A model generated the notes under the pieces. The model was not told the origin of the DNA. It did not search any database and saw only the letters and a program-made list of their open reading frames with translations. From Gorsachius magnificus (lineage: Eukaryota; Chordata; Aves; Pelecaniformes; Ardeidae), in assembly GCA_034008185.1 (NCBI GenBank), contig CM067087.1, forward strand, positions 44,752,590 through 44,816,589: a stretch of DNA of 64,000 bases. The letters run 5' to 3'. The translations under genes and the position numbers were made by a program. Within the stretch, counting starts at the first letter, position 1; every line of letters begins with the position of its first letter. Positions 31,334-56,300 of the stretch are shown here, one piece after another.

Positions 31334-33876
31334 ATACCTGTGGAGGTGAAAGAATTGATAAATTTGAAATGCCTTAGCCTGTCTGAAAACCAATTCAATA
31401 TCTTTCCAAAGGAAATCTTTCTCCTGGAGCCATTAGAGAGATTATACCTGGGGCATGATAAAGGAATTACATTCACAAGCCTGCCAGAAGACATCAGCAA
31501 ATTGCAGGTAGGAGCAATGGAGGGAGGAAGATCTTGGTCTGCTGCAGCATGGCACTTCCATGGACTTCAGCTGCTCCCAAATGAAGGACTGAAGGTTCTC
31601 CTAATCTCTTTAGTACATGGTACAGCATCAGGCCAGGGCTGTCAGAATAGGAATAACATTAAAACCCAGTGTTTGAAACTCACGTTGTCTCTCTGTGTTT
31701 AGTAGCTCAGTTTATAAACGTTACTTCTGCACGTACTGATATTCTCTGTATATTGATTACATACCAAGCTAAGGAAAAATCATTTATTTATTAAAAGTTA
31801 TGCACACATATTTTCCAGAATCTGAAAGCACTGCATATGGAGAATAACTGCCTGGAGTACCTGCCCGCAGCCGTTGGCTCATTGATCCACTTGATAATTC
31901 TTGATTGTCACAATAATCTCCTTAAACAGCTTCCAGACTCTATATGCCAAATACAAGGTGAAAAATAGTCTCTGTGTTTGTGGCCTGAAGGACACAAGTA
32001 TCAGTAAGCATTCTGGAAGAAGGAGGGAGAGAAGGGAAGGAAGGAATGCAGTGCATCATTCAGGGCTCATCCTGTACTTGTAAGAGAGACAAATAGGATA
32101 AAAATTAGCAACTGGGAGGGTGGAGGAAGCACTGTGCCCAAGCCAAGTGGACAGGAGGGCCTCCCCCATGACCCGTCTCAACCTCAATAGTCCAAGGAAA
32201 AGGGTGTTTCCCAGAGCTCAGCTCCAAGCAGACCCCCTGATGTGAGAAGACTGGCTGCGTCAGCACCAGTGACTCCAGGGGGGTGGTGAGGAGCCAGCTC
32301 TCTGAGGGTGCTCCCCAGCCCAGTCTTTCCATCTTCCCCAGTTCATTGCATTTCTGGGTGGCTTAGTTCACTAGCACTGTTGGTGTGCCAATTAGCAGAA
32401 CTTTTGAAAGCTGGATTGGCTGCCAGGAGAATAGTTGTCACCTAGGGAAGTAAATGCTTTGTGAGAACCTGAGTCCCATCCTTCTATATTTGGGGGCAGA
32501 CACTTTGAATTTTAAATGCTCTGGTGAGATGTTCAATACACACATTCATTACATGCACAGACTGAACTGTTTGTCCCTCATCCATGTGCTGTTCATGGGG
32601 AGCATGCAGGAATGCTCCCCATCATTCCTGTTCTTTGGGCTGCAGCTGTTTGCTTTTGAGTGTTCAGGTTTGCAAAACTGCTCATTCAGAACAATCACCT
32701 GTCCCAGCTGCCTGAGGATTTGGACAGCCTTCAGCAACTGGAGCTGGTCCTTCGGGATGGGAAGCCTATGAGAGACCTCCGATTGAAGTGTGCTGTCAGG
32801 GGACACCTGCCATCTGGGAATACTTAGAGGAAAAGAGGCATAAAGAGGCCATGAACTTAAAAGTAGGGGTGTTAAGAAAGCCACTGCAATACACATACAA
32901 AGCTGTGGTTTTAGTAACAGATACCGTGCAGAACAACCTACAGGGCACTCTATGCAACATGAAAAACGTCTTAGACCACCATTTGGATCAGCTACGGTAG
33001 AGCAGTACTTCTGCACCGATCATGTTAAGGTAGGATAGAGGGAACCATCAGGAAATACAGCACCAGGCATCATTCAAAAGTGTTCCAGAGGGTTGTCACT
33101 GTCCCGCCAGGTCAGTCAGCAGGCACAGAACAGCCCTTAACAACTTGCAATAGAGCTTTCCTTAATTCCTTGTCCAGTGGAAGGGGAATGGTTAGTGTGC
33201 CTAAAAACAAGGCAGATCCTCTAAGTCAAGGCATTGCTTATAGATGAAACTAACTGCAGGTGGCATTTTCCACTCTTGCCGGCTGTATTCTGACTGTAGA
33301 GAGCTGAAGATCCATCCTGCAAACACACTGAACAAAACACATTTTGTGTGTGGTTTCGTTTGGGTTTTTTTCCCCAAAAGAACATCAGTCTGTATCACCA
33401 GAAGGCCATGGAATTAATTTGCTCAGAAAAAATATAGGGCAAGAAGGAAGGAATGGCAAATCCTCAAGTCTTTGATTCTTCTGAATCTAAATTATTCCTC
33501 TCTTTCTGTAATGTCTGTCATTTCTTTACAAACTAATGTGTTTCTCCCAAGCTGTTCTTCTGAACTAAAAGGTCATTTAAAGATGTGTAGACATAGTCAT
33601 TTACTGCTCTAATCAAAGGGTCTGGAGGACTATGGTGTTAGTGTCCTCCCTGGTAAGAAATTTCTCTTGGAAAAAATAACAAATGGAGTAAAAGAAAAGT
33701 CGGGTGGCTGGCAGTCTATCTTAGCTGCAAGCAATCGAATACAGAATAAAAGGGGATTTGGGAGACCACGATGTGCCTGGCTTTTTGCATCGAGAGTATC
33801 CACCAGTAATACTGTTCCACATGACTGTTTTTACCCTTTTCCTCCAGGTAACCAGATTGTTCTTCTCTCTTTTTCA

Positions 33877-34041
33877 GATCCAAAGTTTGTGGTGCGGGTT
33901 GATGAACCAGAGGGGGACTGGATCTTTCTTGACACTCAAGAATCTAATGAAAAACAGAAAGAAGGAAAAGAAAGAAAAAGGAAGGGGAAAAGAGAAGCCT
34001 GTAAAAGGATCAGAAGCCAAAAATTGATATTTGGGCAGTAA
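33877..34041 (+). other. Possible LRRIQ4 terminal exon
   Basis: After a CTCTCTTTTTCAG acceptor the frame reads DPKFVVRVDEPEGDWIFLD followed by a Lys/Glu-rich tail ending at TAA (34039-34041). The position and strand fit a last LRRIQ4 exon, and a basic tail would suit the family. I cannot confirm the alignment, and the expected IQ motif between 32862 and here was not found. Confidence 0.35.
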
Positions 34042-37000
34042 ACTGCACAGAGCTCTTTTCACTTACACGGGCAAATACGAGCAGAGATACGCGAGTAGGG
34101 GACAAGCAGTATTAAAGTATTTGAATCAGTGAGTGTTACCATGAAAACTGGTGATTTTTTGAGGTCTGTTTCTGTGTTTTTGTCAACATTGACTCCAGCT
34201 GAATCAGGCAGATTCTGAAATATTCTTGAGATGTCTCATTCTGAGTGTATGTTATCTCAAAGCATAAAGTCAGCTGATTAACTGGAAATCAATCTAATCT
34301 GTAGGAATATGGTGCAATGACATGCTCTTTGTTCTGAATCCCGAAGTATTTTTCACACAATTCTTAGAAATCTGTTTTCTAGTCAGTGAGGTACAGCCAT
34401 ATCTAGAGTGAAACAATATTCGTGGCCCCACCTACTAGCAGTTATTCGATGAGTTTTACATTCAGAAATGATCAATACCTTGTTTGGAAATATGGAGGAG
34501 GATTCCAGGTGCTCAGAACATACGCACTTCTACCAGAACCTGCATTACCATTCTGTCTTACAGAAGTGTAAAAAGCTGTTTTGCAGAAGTGTAGAGATAC
34601 TTACAAAACTGTTCACTGATGTTTTGACAGTCTGTAGTTACAGTATTTTGAATGACTGCAAGCTGTCAGATCCTTAGTCTTATAGCTCAGCTCCGAGATA
34701 CCTTGCTGACAGTTTGTAAAATGCCTGGGTACAACAGGCTTACTTGAAAGCAGAGCATCTGCAGAATGCAATATTCTGCAATGATTCTAGGTCCTGGCAC
34801 ATCATAGCACCTTTGTCATTCAAAAGAACAACAACAAACACTCCTCACTAATTCTAGCATGCCAAATTTATATGCAACCATGTCTTTCCACAGCACTTTA
34901 CAGAGAGCTGTTTGTCCTAGGTGTCTGATGTCCTAGTTTTTATTCTGTATTGCTCAGTTACTCCTTAAACCCCTCCATAGATTTATTTGCAGCGTACGTA
35001 AAGCACAGAGCTGGACTGGGACCAGCCACTGTGCAGATTCAAAATGCATGAGTGGGTGGGAGCAGAACCCTTTATTGAGTTTAACTGGCTGGTCAGAACT
35101 GGAGTCCTGCTCTCCCTCCCCTTGTCTGAGCTGCCTCAAGAGAAGGCGGTGACATCCTGAAGGAGGTTGGTGAAGGCAGGGACACCGAGACCCAGCTCTT
35201 CCTAGAGCTCCACCACCAGGTAGTGCTCTCTGGATGCTGTGGCTACAGCTGCACCCAGGGTATGGATCTTATTTCCGTTTGGCTCCTGGACTGATTGATA
35301 CTGAAATCTCATTAATATGCTTGTTGGCAGGAGAGAGCTGGCAGTGCAGAAAAGTGGGATGGCTCAGCTTGGGTTTTCAATTTTACTATGTAACTGATGC
35401 TGTTTTGATTGGAGGTGTCTTATGAAATTTTTTTACCCTAAGTGAAGGCAAGGAGAAACAGAGAGAAGGATGATTCAGAGACTACAGAGGAGGAAATCAC
35501 CGGAAGAGAGAGATTTCCAGGAAGACTGGCAGATAGGATGTTTAATAGAAGTGATTTAATGAAAGCTTTTTAGTGGCACAATAGGTATGACAGAATCATG
35601 AGAGAGCAACGGACTGAGAAGGGGATCATGAACAGCACATGGAGAGATTGCTAGCTGTGAATCTGTACTGTGCTCTGGAGCCGAGAATGAGGAACCCGAC
35701 TATGACAAAGCAAGAAACCCCAACATTGAAGTCCAGTCAGTAAGATTACAACAGACACCGGACATGAAACATGGGCCAGCTGCTTTACTGAATTAGGCAG
35801 AGAGGTTCAAGAGGGAAAGGAGTGATTCAGAGAGATTCCCACAGAACAGATAAAGGATCAATCTCCCAATTGGACCAAAGGCAGATTTGAGGAGGAAAGT
35901 CACAGGAAGTCAAGCGATTAAGAGAAGAGGTTGGTGTGCTGCTGTTAAACAGAGATGATTGTACTTCCACATTAGAATAACTCTCCTGGCTTGAGTCACT
36001 GCTTGAAAGTTTCTCGTTACCCTGGTATGAAACAGGGGCTCTTTGCTTCATTTCAGAGGTTGAGGATCTCTGTAGAAAATAACTGATCCCATACTGCAGC
36101 AATTCCCTGCTACCTCTGACCAAGACACTCCAGTTCATCTCGCATTTCTCAGGCTGGGGGAGCCAAGTGCACTTTTCAAGTGGAATTGAAACTGGAACCA
36201 GGACGTCCATAGAGACCCTCACATAAATGATCAAGAGGTATCAGCACAGCATGGTCAGCTGCTGGTTATAACCTTGACCCCAGCTGGAAGGGTCACCCGG
36301 ACTGAAAGCTGAATATTGATCTGCGTCTCCATGGCAGAACTTGCTGAGAGGGCTCCTAGCAAGTTAGGAAAGTACCACTGAATGATCCTGTTGTGCCTCT
36401 CCTCCAGGAGATTGCTGCAGCATGTAGATATACTCAGGGCTAATTGAGCAGTACTTTATCCCTCAAGCTGCCTCAGGATTTCTCTAAGGCTCCTCACTCA
36501 GTGGGCAGATCTAATATCTTTACTTCCTAAAATACCTTACCAATGAATAATCCCACTGCAGTCTTTGAGCTCACGTGTGGGTTAACATGCTCCATGACGA
36601 CTATGACAGAATTTGTCTCTGTGTAAGCAAATACAATAAAATACCAAATAAGAAATTATCAAATGAAAAAAGGAGGATCCACTTACATGTCCCAAGTTGG
36701 TACTTTTTCTAACAAATTTTGGGCACAGAGCAGGGTGCTCTGCTCTTAGCTAGAAGCTGCCCTGTGGCTCTGAATAATAGACTTTGTTTATTTCCTTCAT
36801 CTTTAAGGTAAGGATAAGAACACTATGTTCACAAGGTGTTATGAAGGTTAATGGATTAATCCTGAATGCAGGAAGCATGAAGGCACTGCAGGGACTCCCA
36901 CGGGCTTTCACAGGCTCTAGATCAGACTCTTAGGTCTGGAAGTTTGGGTTTGTGCTGCATGTCATAAAAGGGTCTGTACAGAAAGCACAGTCTGGGTAAG

Positions 37001-37851
37001 GCTGAAACAGCTCAAGATGAGAAGGAGCATCCCTGAAGTATCCTGAAGTCTTTGCATAGCCTTATCCAGAATGCTTATGGATTGTTCTGTATCCAAAATC
37101 CTTGCTAAAGAAGCGGGACATATCTCTGATTTAACCTGCCACAGCATTTCCCTTGCCCCTGGGACCTGCAAAGACACCATTCAACTATTTCTTACCTTGA
37201 TTTTATGCTGATTCTGTATACAGAAGTAATTTACATTACAACATAGCATCAAGGGCCAGAGCAGAGGCAGAACAGCTCCTTCTGTATTCTCCTTACTGTA
37301 CTAATATATAATCCTGAGTAGTTGGGATGCTTTCCAAATCTCGCCATTATGTAGATTTAATGCATTGACAAGGAGGCAAAAGTTTTGTGGGAGAAGAAAC
37401 TAAAATTTAAACCAGAGGTTTCAGGTATTTTCACATTAGAGGCATTTTCCTTCTATACATGAAGCCACATTCACACTGCCCACCCACCTGCGTTAGTACA
37501 CACCCCAGCCACTTCCCTCCATTGGCAAACCTGCAGTGTGTCCATCTGAAATCATCATTGCTCTTTGGACAGTGGTCATTGCTGTATTCACAACATGAAG
37601 ATTAAGCATATATAGTAGTGTCAGCACAGCAGTGTAAGCATGGCCCAGAGAATCTGAAAGAATATGTTATTAAATTGAATGATCTATGCATGTAGAAGGT
37701 TAAATAATGGGGTTTATATAATTATGGAACTATTTCAAGAGCTCTTATGAGATGAGATTACTAAAAACTGGGCAGTCTTCTAAGTCAGAGATGCATAATA
37801 CTTGGTTCATATGCTGCTTGTCAAAGACCTTCCAGAAATCTTCAACCTCCA
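34042..37851. other. Intergenic between LRRIQ4 and LRRC31
   Basis: A 3.8-kb stretch between two tail-to-tail genes. No gene or known repeat recognised. A minus-strand AATAAA (TTTATT at 36787-36792 on +), about 1.06 kb beyond the LRRC31 stop, is a candidate poly(A) signal for LRRC31. Confidence 0.55.
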
Positions 37852-48742
<10,891 letters not shown>

Positions 48743-50389
48743 AGAAGGAATTAGTTTTAGTAACATTTACTCTTGCTTAGCCTGTCTCATTATGGCAGAT
48801 GCACTGGAGAATTTCCCACCACTCTCTCCATGCTTACATCAGAAAAGCACGGTTTAGTGGACCAGACTCTGAACTAATTTCTGCTCCTTCAAAAGGAACT
48901 GCAAATCCTCAGTATTTGCACAGCAGACTCAGTGGTCCCAGTATTCAATGGTACAAGTATCGCTCTCTGCTGCCTTGTTAATGCAGACTGGTCCTAAGGC
49001 CACCCCACCCAGCCACCGAGCACTGAAGGGCTAACCTGCTGCTTCCCCTGTCCCTTAATCCCCCGGTTCAGTTCAGGGTCTTGTGGCCACATTAAAGAGG
49101 CAAGGCTGAGATGTCCCCATTCTGAGGGGAAACCACATTCAGTTTGGCACCAAAGTGATTCTTCATGCCAAAGACCAGCCTGGCAGTCAGGATGGTGAGA
49201 GGAGGAGGTGTGCAACGGGGAGGACAAGGACATTCTTGCCTGAACAATGTTGCAGGCTCCCAAGTTCAGGGTGGAACGTGCAAACAAAACCCCATTAACC
49301 TTAGAGCAAAGCTGAAGTGATAGTGCAGAAAACAACCAGATATCGTAGCTATGAACACTGGGAGTGTGCCAATGCTGAAAGAAAACAAGCCCCCCAGATA
49401 GCTTGTTTGGAACAGTTCTGTACTATAGGGACCTCAGTTTCAATGGCTAATTCACAGGTAAATTAAAATTACACTTTATAATAATTTATACACATTCTTT
49501 CCTTATTGCTGTTTATCCTACAGAAGCTATAGCATCATCTGGTGATTCTGAAGCTGCTTTGTTTTTCTCTAAATATTAATTTAATGCTCTTTCTTCAGTT
49601 TTAATTCTAGCATTCTCCTGCACATGCTTTTTACCATGCAACCAGTCATAAAAACTAAGCAGACATTCCTTGACTTTTGCTTTGTGAGGACTACGTGGAA
49701 CAGGTATGCATCAAGTACAAGGAGGAAGACCTGTGCTCAGCCCTCGATGCTGTAATACACCAGAGCTCATGAATGGATTTCTGTGCTCACACAGATTCCC
49801 CCTTGCCCAGTACAGAACCCCCCCCTCAGAACTCATTCCACAATTCTCCATCATCTATAGAGCACATGAACTGGACTATTTTAATAATCATCTGTTATAT
49901 ATAATGTCACTGGCATCAACTTTCCAAAAAAGAGAGACACATGAAGAAGTATCAGTAACCCTATGAATTTCACATATAGTTTTCTTGTTACTATAACAAG
50001 AGTCAGGTCAGGGGGAAAATGTCAAAATAACGCAAATGTAGTTTTTATATACACACACTTTTGTGCCTCTGTGTGCATATATACATAAATGTGGGTATAT
50101 GTACTGATGTATCTACATATGTAGGTAAATTTTCTTACTGTGTTGGAAGTTAACTGCCATAATACAAGTGCTCAAGGGCAGAGCACTTATAATTACGAGA
50201 AGCTGATGCATTGTTTAGTCTTGCTCTTAATAGCCTGTCACAGCTCTATTTCTTATGAGTAAAGTACAAAAAGTATACAAAACAATGTACGTAGCTGTAC
50301 GTGCACATTTACTGAGCTGTAAAGCCATGCTGGTTACCCTGGCTGTGTTTTCATGCTGTAAAATGGTATTATTTTAAACAAAGAAACAT
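48743..50389. other. LRRC31 upstream region
   Basis: No coding sequence recognised. There is no CpG island, so an LRRC31 promoter cannot be placed. No convincing splice acceptor with a pyrimidine tract lies directly upstream of 48742, so exon 1 may be the true first exon or the leader may be undetected. Confidence 0.5.
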
Positions 50390-53300
50390 ACCTGTCTCTT
50401 CCATTGGTACGGTTGAGGATCTGTTTCACCTTGTACAGCGCTTTCAGGGCTTGCAGAAGTAAGCCATGACATGCAAACAAAACCTCACTTCTTTTCCTAA
50501 CAGGACTTTCCACATACTTTTATTTCAAGAGTTTCTGTCTTCATCAGTTTGATAGCAGCAGCTCCGCACAAGTGGTTTGTGGGCTCTTTCCCGATGGCTC
50601 TATTCCTCTGCACTGTCTCCCGATGTCAGCCTGCGGTCCCTGGCCTCTCTTTTTGGGGCAGAGAGGGGGTTGAGAAGTCCATTTAAATGCTCTGATGATG
50701 TCCCAGCTTGGATCACTCACAAGGCAGAAATCAGGAAGCAGTAGCACAGACTTTGGCACTGCGCACTAACCACTGCATGTCCCCGAAACAGCTGTTGTTA
50801 GAAGAGGCTGAGTCACCTTATAGATCAGGTTACCAGACTACCTGAAGAAAAGCTCTTTGTTTTCCCACCCCTTTTGTCCATACTGGTCAGAAAGAGCTGC
50901 TGGAGGTTGAGCAAAGCCGTGCTGTCAGCAGGATGTTGCATGGTTCAGTAAGAAAAAGGAATACAGAGGAGTAGCACACTCCTGTTCATTTTAGGGCAAC
51001 AGGAGATATGAGAGGAGAGGTCCCACTGCATCATCGGTACAATCTGCTTGTAGGCAATAGCATGATACAACATTACGACGCAGTCATTTGATATGTCGTA
51101 TACATATATCAAACTTCACTATACCTTCTTTTATCTGTCTGTCTGCCCTAGAATCTAAATTCCATGACGGCGAATGTTACCATTTCTAGTGTAAACATAC
51201 TCATGGCCATTTATCCTGAATCTCTTTAGCTTTGACGATTCTTTTTAATCCGGGGTCTGCACTTTAGTAGGCTAAACCAAGCAAATTCTTCTCATCTCCC
51301 CTCATGTGTCAAACTCCTCATTTCCTTTGTCATTTCCTGCTCACCTGCTGCAATATAACATATTACTTCCTTAAATACAAGGGACCATCCACCCATATGT
51401 ATACACTAAAGACATACGCAAAGTGGAGTGCTTTTGGTGGTCAACAAAACTAATGACTGCTTTAAAAGCAGCTGAGCAGAAACCAGCCGCGAGGACACGC
51501 TTGACTCGGTGTGTCAACACACAAATGATTCAGACAGGGTGGAATGAGGCATGGGGTGCTGCTAGGAGCCAACAAGATAAGATTAAAAGAAGAAAAACCT
51601 GAAGTGAACATCAGGAAAATCCTCCTGCCCATGAGAAGTACCATGCTGGGAAACATTTACAGCAGGAAAAAATGCATAAAAACACAGCAATGAACCATCT
51701 TTCCCTGCAGGAACAGAAGGCACAGCTCGGTTCCCAAACAGAAAAGATCTCCAAGTTGGTTTTAGGGTTTTCTGACATCAGGAGTAGCTATCCTGTTCCA
51801 ATTTCTGAAACTAACATCTCCCTGCAAGCCTGTCAGCACTGGGAAAGATCACCTTCCTGTGTGCTAACTCACCTCCCATCTTCCGGCATCTTAGCTACAC
51901 AGACGGTCAAAACCCCCAAGCATTTCTGTCGGTAAGGAACTCGTTCAATTTGACAGCTCTTTTCCGCTTTCCTTGTTGTGCTTAACGATGGATGGGGCCA
52001 TCGACGTGGCCAGGGATGAAGCAGAGACAAGGCAAGCTGTGTTTGTGAATATGGGCCAGGCTCTGCTGGCCCAAAGACACCCGATGCCCGCTGCAGTTCA
52101 GTGAGAACATGGAGTGGGAATATCTGATAATCTCCGCTCCCTGGAACTGGGGAAATCCTTAAGCATGTTAAGCACTGATTACAGTGGTTAGGCTGGGCTA
52201 ACTTGAATGCTCCGACATCAGTGTGTTAGGTGATGTCTTGCCCATTCAGAAGTTCTTTCCCCACTTTAGGCTGTTGAATGACAGTGAAAATACCTCATGG
52301 CACCGTGACAGCATCCCTGTAATCCGGTGAGAAGGGAAATGTAGTTTTGCGGTGACCTAGTTTCCTCTTCCTAGAAAGTAAATCTTTACCTTTCTTTACA
52401 GCAGCTACGTGGGAAGAGGGGACAACAGGGCTGTCCCAGAGCAAAGCAGGATAACTAGAATAAGGCAGCTGCACGGCGCTGAAAACACGAGTGTTACTTT
52501 GCAATAGCTTTGACTGTGCCATGAACACGCAATATATCACAACGGCCAGGCCCAGCCTTGCCCCAGTTAAATGCTAGACTGGGCCTCGCTACATCAGTTG
52601 CTGTCTCCTCCGTGGCGTACTTCTGAACGTGTGTCCTGCTCCTGCCTCGCAGACCCGTGTGTCTGCTTCTTGCAATACGCCATGGACAGCACAGGGCAGG
52701 CTCAGCTTTTGGAGTTTAAAAATAATAAACGCCTTCCCCTTTCTATCCAGTTAAATGGTTCGTGACCATCTGCTGAGTGCTCAGTGTCACACTTGTTTAT
52801 GTCTACTCTTGCCTCTGTGTAGACCCGGGGCAAGGTTAGGAACAGAACCAATTTTGGAACAAAACAGTTAAAGTTGCATCCCACACAGCATCCGCTGGTG
52901 AGAGATTAATGTGGATTTTTGTACTTTGCCTCATTGTGACTGCTTAATCCGGCATATATTCCAAAGAAATAATGCCATTAGAGGATTAGTGCCACAAGTT
53001 CATTTGAAAAAAAGGATTTGCAAACATTGAAATCCTATATTCTATGTACTTAATCACCGAGTATCATTTTGGGGATTTCCTCTCCCTTTAGTAGTGTCTC
53101 TTTCAATGAAATCCAAGCAAAGTAGCAACTCTGTTTTGGATGGCCCTTATTATCCATTAAAGGAAAACAAAACCCCAAGCATCTGGTTAAAATAATATAG
53201 AATCTAAACACACTGGACTAAACCATCCTTGCTGTTGTACAATCGTTGCAGTTATACCAGGGAGGCACTTGGCCCAGTATTTGTATAGAATTTAATAATT

Positions 53301-56300
53301 CTGGATATTTATCTGCTAGGGACTTTTAATATTGAGTCCTGTAGCATACGGTAGCACAGTGACCTTTGTTTGCTTCTTAGGCAGTTCCCCAGCTTCACTC
53401 ACACCCAGTGAAACCACTGTTCTCTCTGTGGAAGAGACTGAATCACGGCCATGTTATTCTCTCTCCCTTTCCTTAGCACACCCCTCTGCTGCTCCGTCTC
53501 CCTTTTCTGCATGACTGTCACTGCCTGCAGCAGCCTCTGGGGGCTTCTCTTGCTTGGCTTGATTTGTTGCAGGCTAGGGGAAGTGGGCAGTTGCATGGGC
53601 CAAGAAATTACTGGGGGTGGAAAAATGCTTATTGCCCCATTGCTGACTTTGCCAGTGCCGGGTGACTCGCTCTTGGGCTGTGCTGACATGAATACATGTG
53701 CCAGGAGCTGCTGCCAAATGAGAGTTGGGGAAGAGTGGCCTGCTCCTGTACCAGGTTCACTGCCCTCATCTTTCCCAGCCACGTGCATCAAACCATGCCC
53801 TCCACAGCTCTCTCCATCCTCTCTCTCCTGCTCTGGCCCTTCCCTTCATCCTCTGACTTTGACTCAGTTCTGACCCCTTATAACTGAGGCAGCAAAATTC
53901 AGCCTTGCCTACGTAGCTGAGAAGCCTTCAGCTGGCCCTGGTGATATGCTGCTAGTGCCACAATATCTGTGTCATCCACTAATTTGATGTTGATGCTCTT
54001 TACACCCAGGCAATTCACAGAGCAGCAAGGATCGGCTTTAGGGCCAGACAAAAACCTTCAGAAGAGATGATGGGTTGGAAGGACTATTTCCCAAGGATGA
54101 ACGAATAGATGCAGCTGCACTCACTAGCGGGAAGTGCTCTGCAGAATTTAGGTTAGGAAATGTATCTTGGGCTGCCAGGTAGAGCTCGGCAGTGAGCTGC
54201 CATCTGGATAAACACTTTTTCCATATATTCTTATACTCTCAGAAATACTGAGCAACACTGATGCTTCCCTGGAGCAAAGTCATTCCAGACTTCCCTGCAC
54301 TGAGATCAGTGTGCAAGCCTGAGGATTCAACTGGGTCCAAAGTATCTGAGTATCGTCATAATTTCCCACAAAATAAATATTTGACCTTCTGATTTTAATA
54401 GCCCATCAGCCTACAGTAGTTCCTGAGGCAGCTGTTTAAAATACATTTCACTGGGTTATGAAAACTAAAACCAACCCGCTCACTCCTTATTTATGTAGTA
54501 TCATAGACTGATCACAGGAGGGGTTTGAAAAGGCACCGAGAACATACAAAACCAGCTAAAACCTTGGGTTCAGAAATGCATACACCTCCGAGCATCCTTA
54601 AACAGTCCACTAAACTCAGTGAAACTTTTCATGGGTGGAAAGGCTGAGGAAGATTTTGACTTTTCACTGTATTTTTACACTTTAAAACATAACAAAAAGT
54701 AAAGTTATGAAACTCTGGTGCTAGCGTGCAAAGGTGGGCTCTGCCTGACCTGCAGGGGCTGCACGCTTGGCAGGACAGCCTTGCAGGTGCATGTGCTGGA
54801 TGAACTGGTCGTGAGCAGAGCTGTCTGATGGCCCCTGTTGCCATTGATTTTTTAGAGTTTAAGAATTTCAACCTTACATATACCAGCACAAGCTGCTAAA
54901 CACAAACTGTAGAGTTCTAAAATATATTCTTTTTCTCAAAGCCAGAATTTACCTTACCTACCATAAAATAATAGCAAGGATAAGTAGATTTTTCCAACTC
55001 CTATTTCATATTGAATACGCATTTTGATTTCCATAAAAAGCATGATCACAGCAAATGTATCTTTATATCCACCATGCAGATATTTTTAGCACTCTGAGAT
55101 TGAGTTACTCTTTTTGAAATGGAACTACACAAATACAAGCTTAACATCTCATTCTCTATTACAATATACTAGTCTGTCGGAGAAGATTTTCAGGGCTGGA
55201 AAATTCATTTCGGTTGAACTCATGCCAGGAATAATCCCCTTTCAGTTAATCATTTACATGAATGGGTAATCTGCAGAGTTCATGCAAGGCCTGCAAACTA
55301 ATATTAATTACTAGAAACCTAATTAGAAATCAACAGAGTCAAAGGATCAGTGTTCATTCCATACGGTACCATCTGGTACAATGGGTCTGGATAGTTCAGC
55401 AAAACTCCCCACTGCATTCTGTGGAACTTCAACCTGCATACGTGTTGCCAGAGAGAGCAAGTTTACGCTGCTATGTGAGCTAGTTGTAAAGCATTTTTAG
55501 GGTCATCCTAAATGACAGCATCCGAGTCCCTGTATTTCTAGCTGTTATTTCAAAGGTTAGTTGAAAAATGAGCATTTACCCCGCAGTTTTCTTTTTGAAT
55601 GCGATACCAATGCAGTCGTAATTTGCCTTTCCACACCAAAAACCACCCTAAATCCACGCACGGGCTAATGAAAAAAAATCCCCAGACAAGCAAATATGAA
55701 AGCGTCTGCCATTAAATGGTTTAATTAAAGATAATAAGTATGTGTATTGTCATTTGCTTTGTTAATCACTACTCCAATGTAAAAAGGCACATCCAGAGTG
55801 GACAAAGCAAAATTCTGTAGATGACACAAACATGGCAGAGTGCGGCTTCCATTACCTCTGGTGTGCGTGTGTGGAAACGGTAACATAAATTTACCAACTT
55901 ATTTTCCCTTTCAGCATGCAGCCAGTTTGAAAATTTTGACCAAAACATTTCAGTTGTTTGAGACCATGCTAGCTAAATAAAAAAATCATGTTTTTGAAAA
56001 GTCAGTTTGCATGGTTTTAAATCCAGACCTCTCTGACCATTTTGATTCAGGGACTCATAAAATACAGTCTTCTTTCAACATACAATGTTTGGTCAACTTA
56101 ATTTTCAAAGGGTTAACCATATTTCATCACTTAGATTCACTCATTGGCTTTTGGAACTGAGATCAGCCATGCTAGGTAAAATTCAGTAGTTTCAGTTTTG
56201 TTCCTGTTTGGTCCAGTTCTCTCTGGTTAATTCCCAGATTTCCACTGGGAATGAGGCAGCTGTGTAATCCACCTACTCTCTCCAAACTTCTCTCAAAAGC

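Larger units (their letters stand above)
29331..34041 (+). pseudogene. LRRIQ4: LRRIQ4 (leucine-rich repeats and IQ motif containing 4), disrupted
   Basis: Recognisable exons are 29331-30403, 31334-31507, 31819-31957 and 32668-32862, with a possible lysine-rich last exon at ~33877-34041. The LRRs are the short ~23-residue type (e.g. LLGLSDNNLKCLSKEI, LAVLDLSHNLLHKLP, LPEDLDSL). They align through the gene with human LRRIQ4, including FFIDI near the N-terminus and AIWEYLEEKR near the IQ region. Lesions: a one-base deficit at 29537-29540; in-frame TAG at 29738-29740; exon 1 donor reading CAG|GAGGC instead of GT; one-base deficits at 32674-32677 and 32779-32780. The first LRR is also about a dozen residues shorter than in human. 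No clear IQ motif was found. Introns are retained, so this is a decayed original locus and not a retrocopy. Several lesions are homopolymer contractions that might be consensus errors, but the TAG is a substitution. The function of LRRIQ4 is not known. Confidence 0.72.

Noticed and set aside
53399..53873. 130-140 codon open frames on both strands
   Set aside because: There is no recognisable domain, no splice context and low-complexity Ser/Pro/Leu content; they look like chance frames.
54498..54540. Weak CR1-like 3' end (ATCATAGACTGATC...)
   Set aside because: The resemblance is short and diverged; not strong enough to list as an element.
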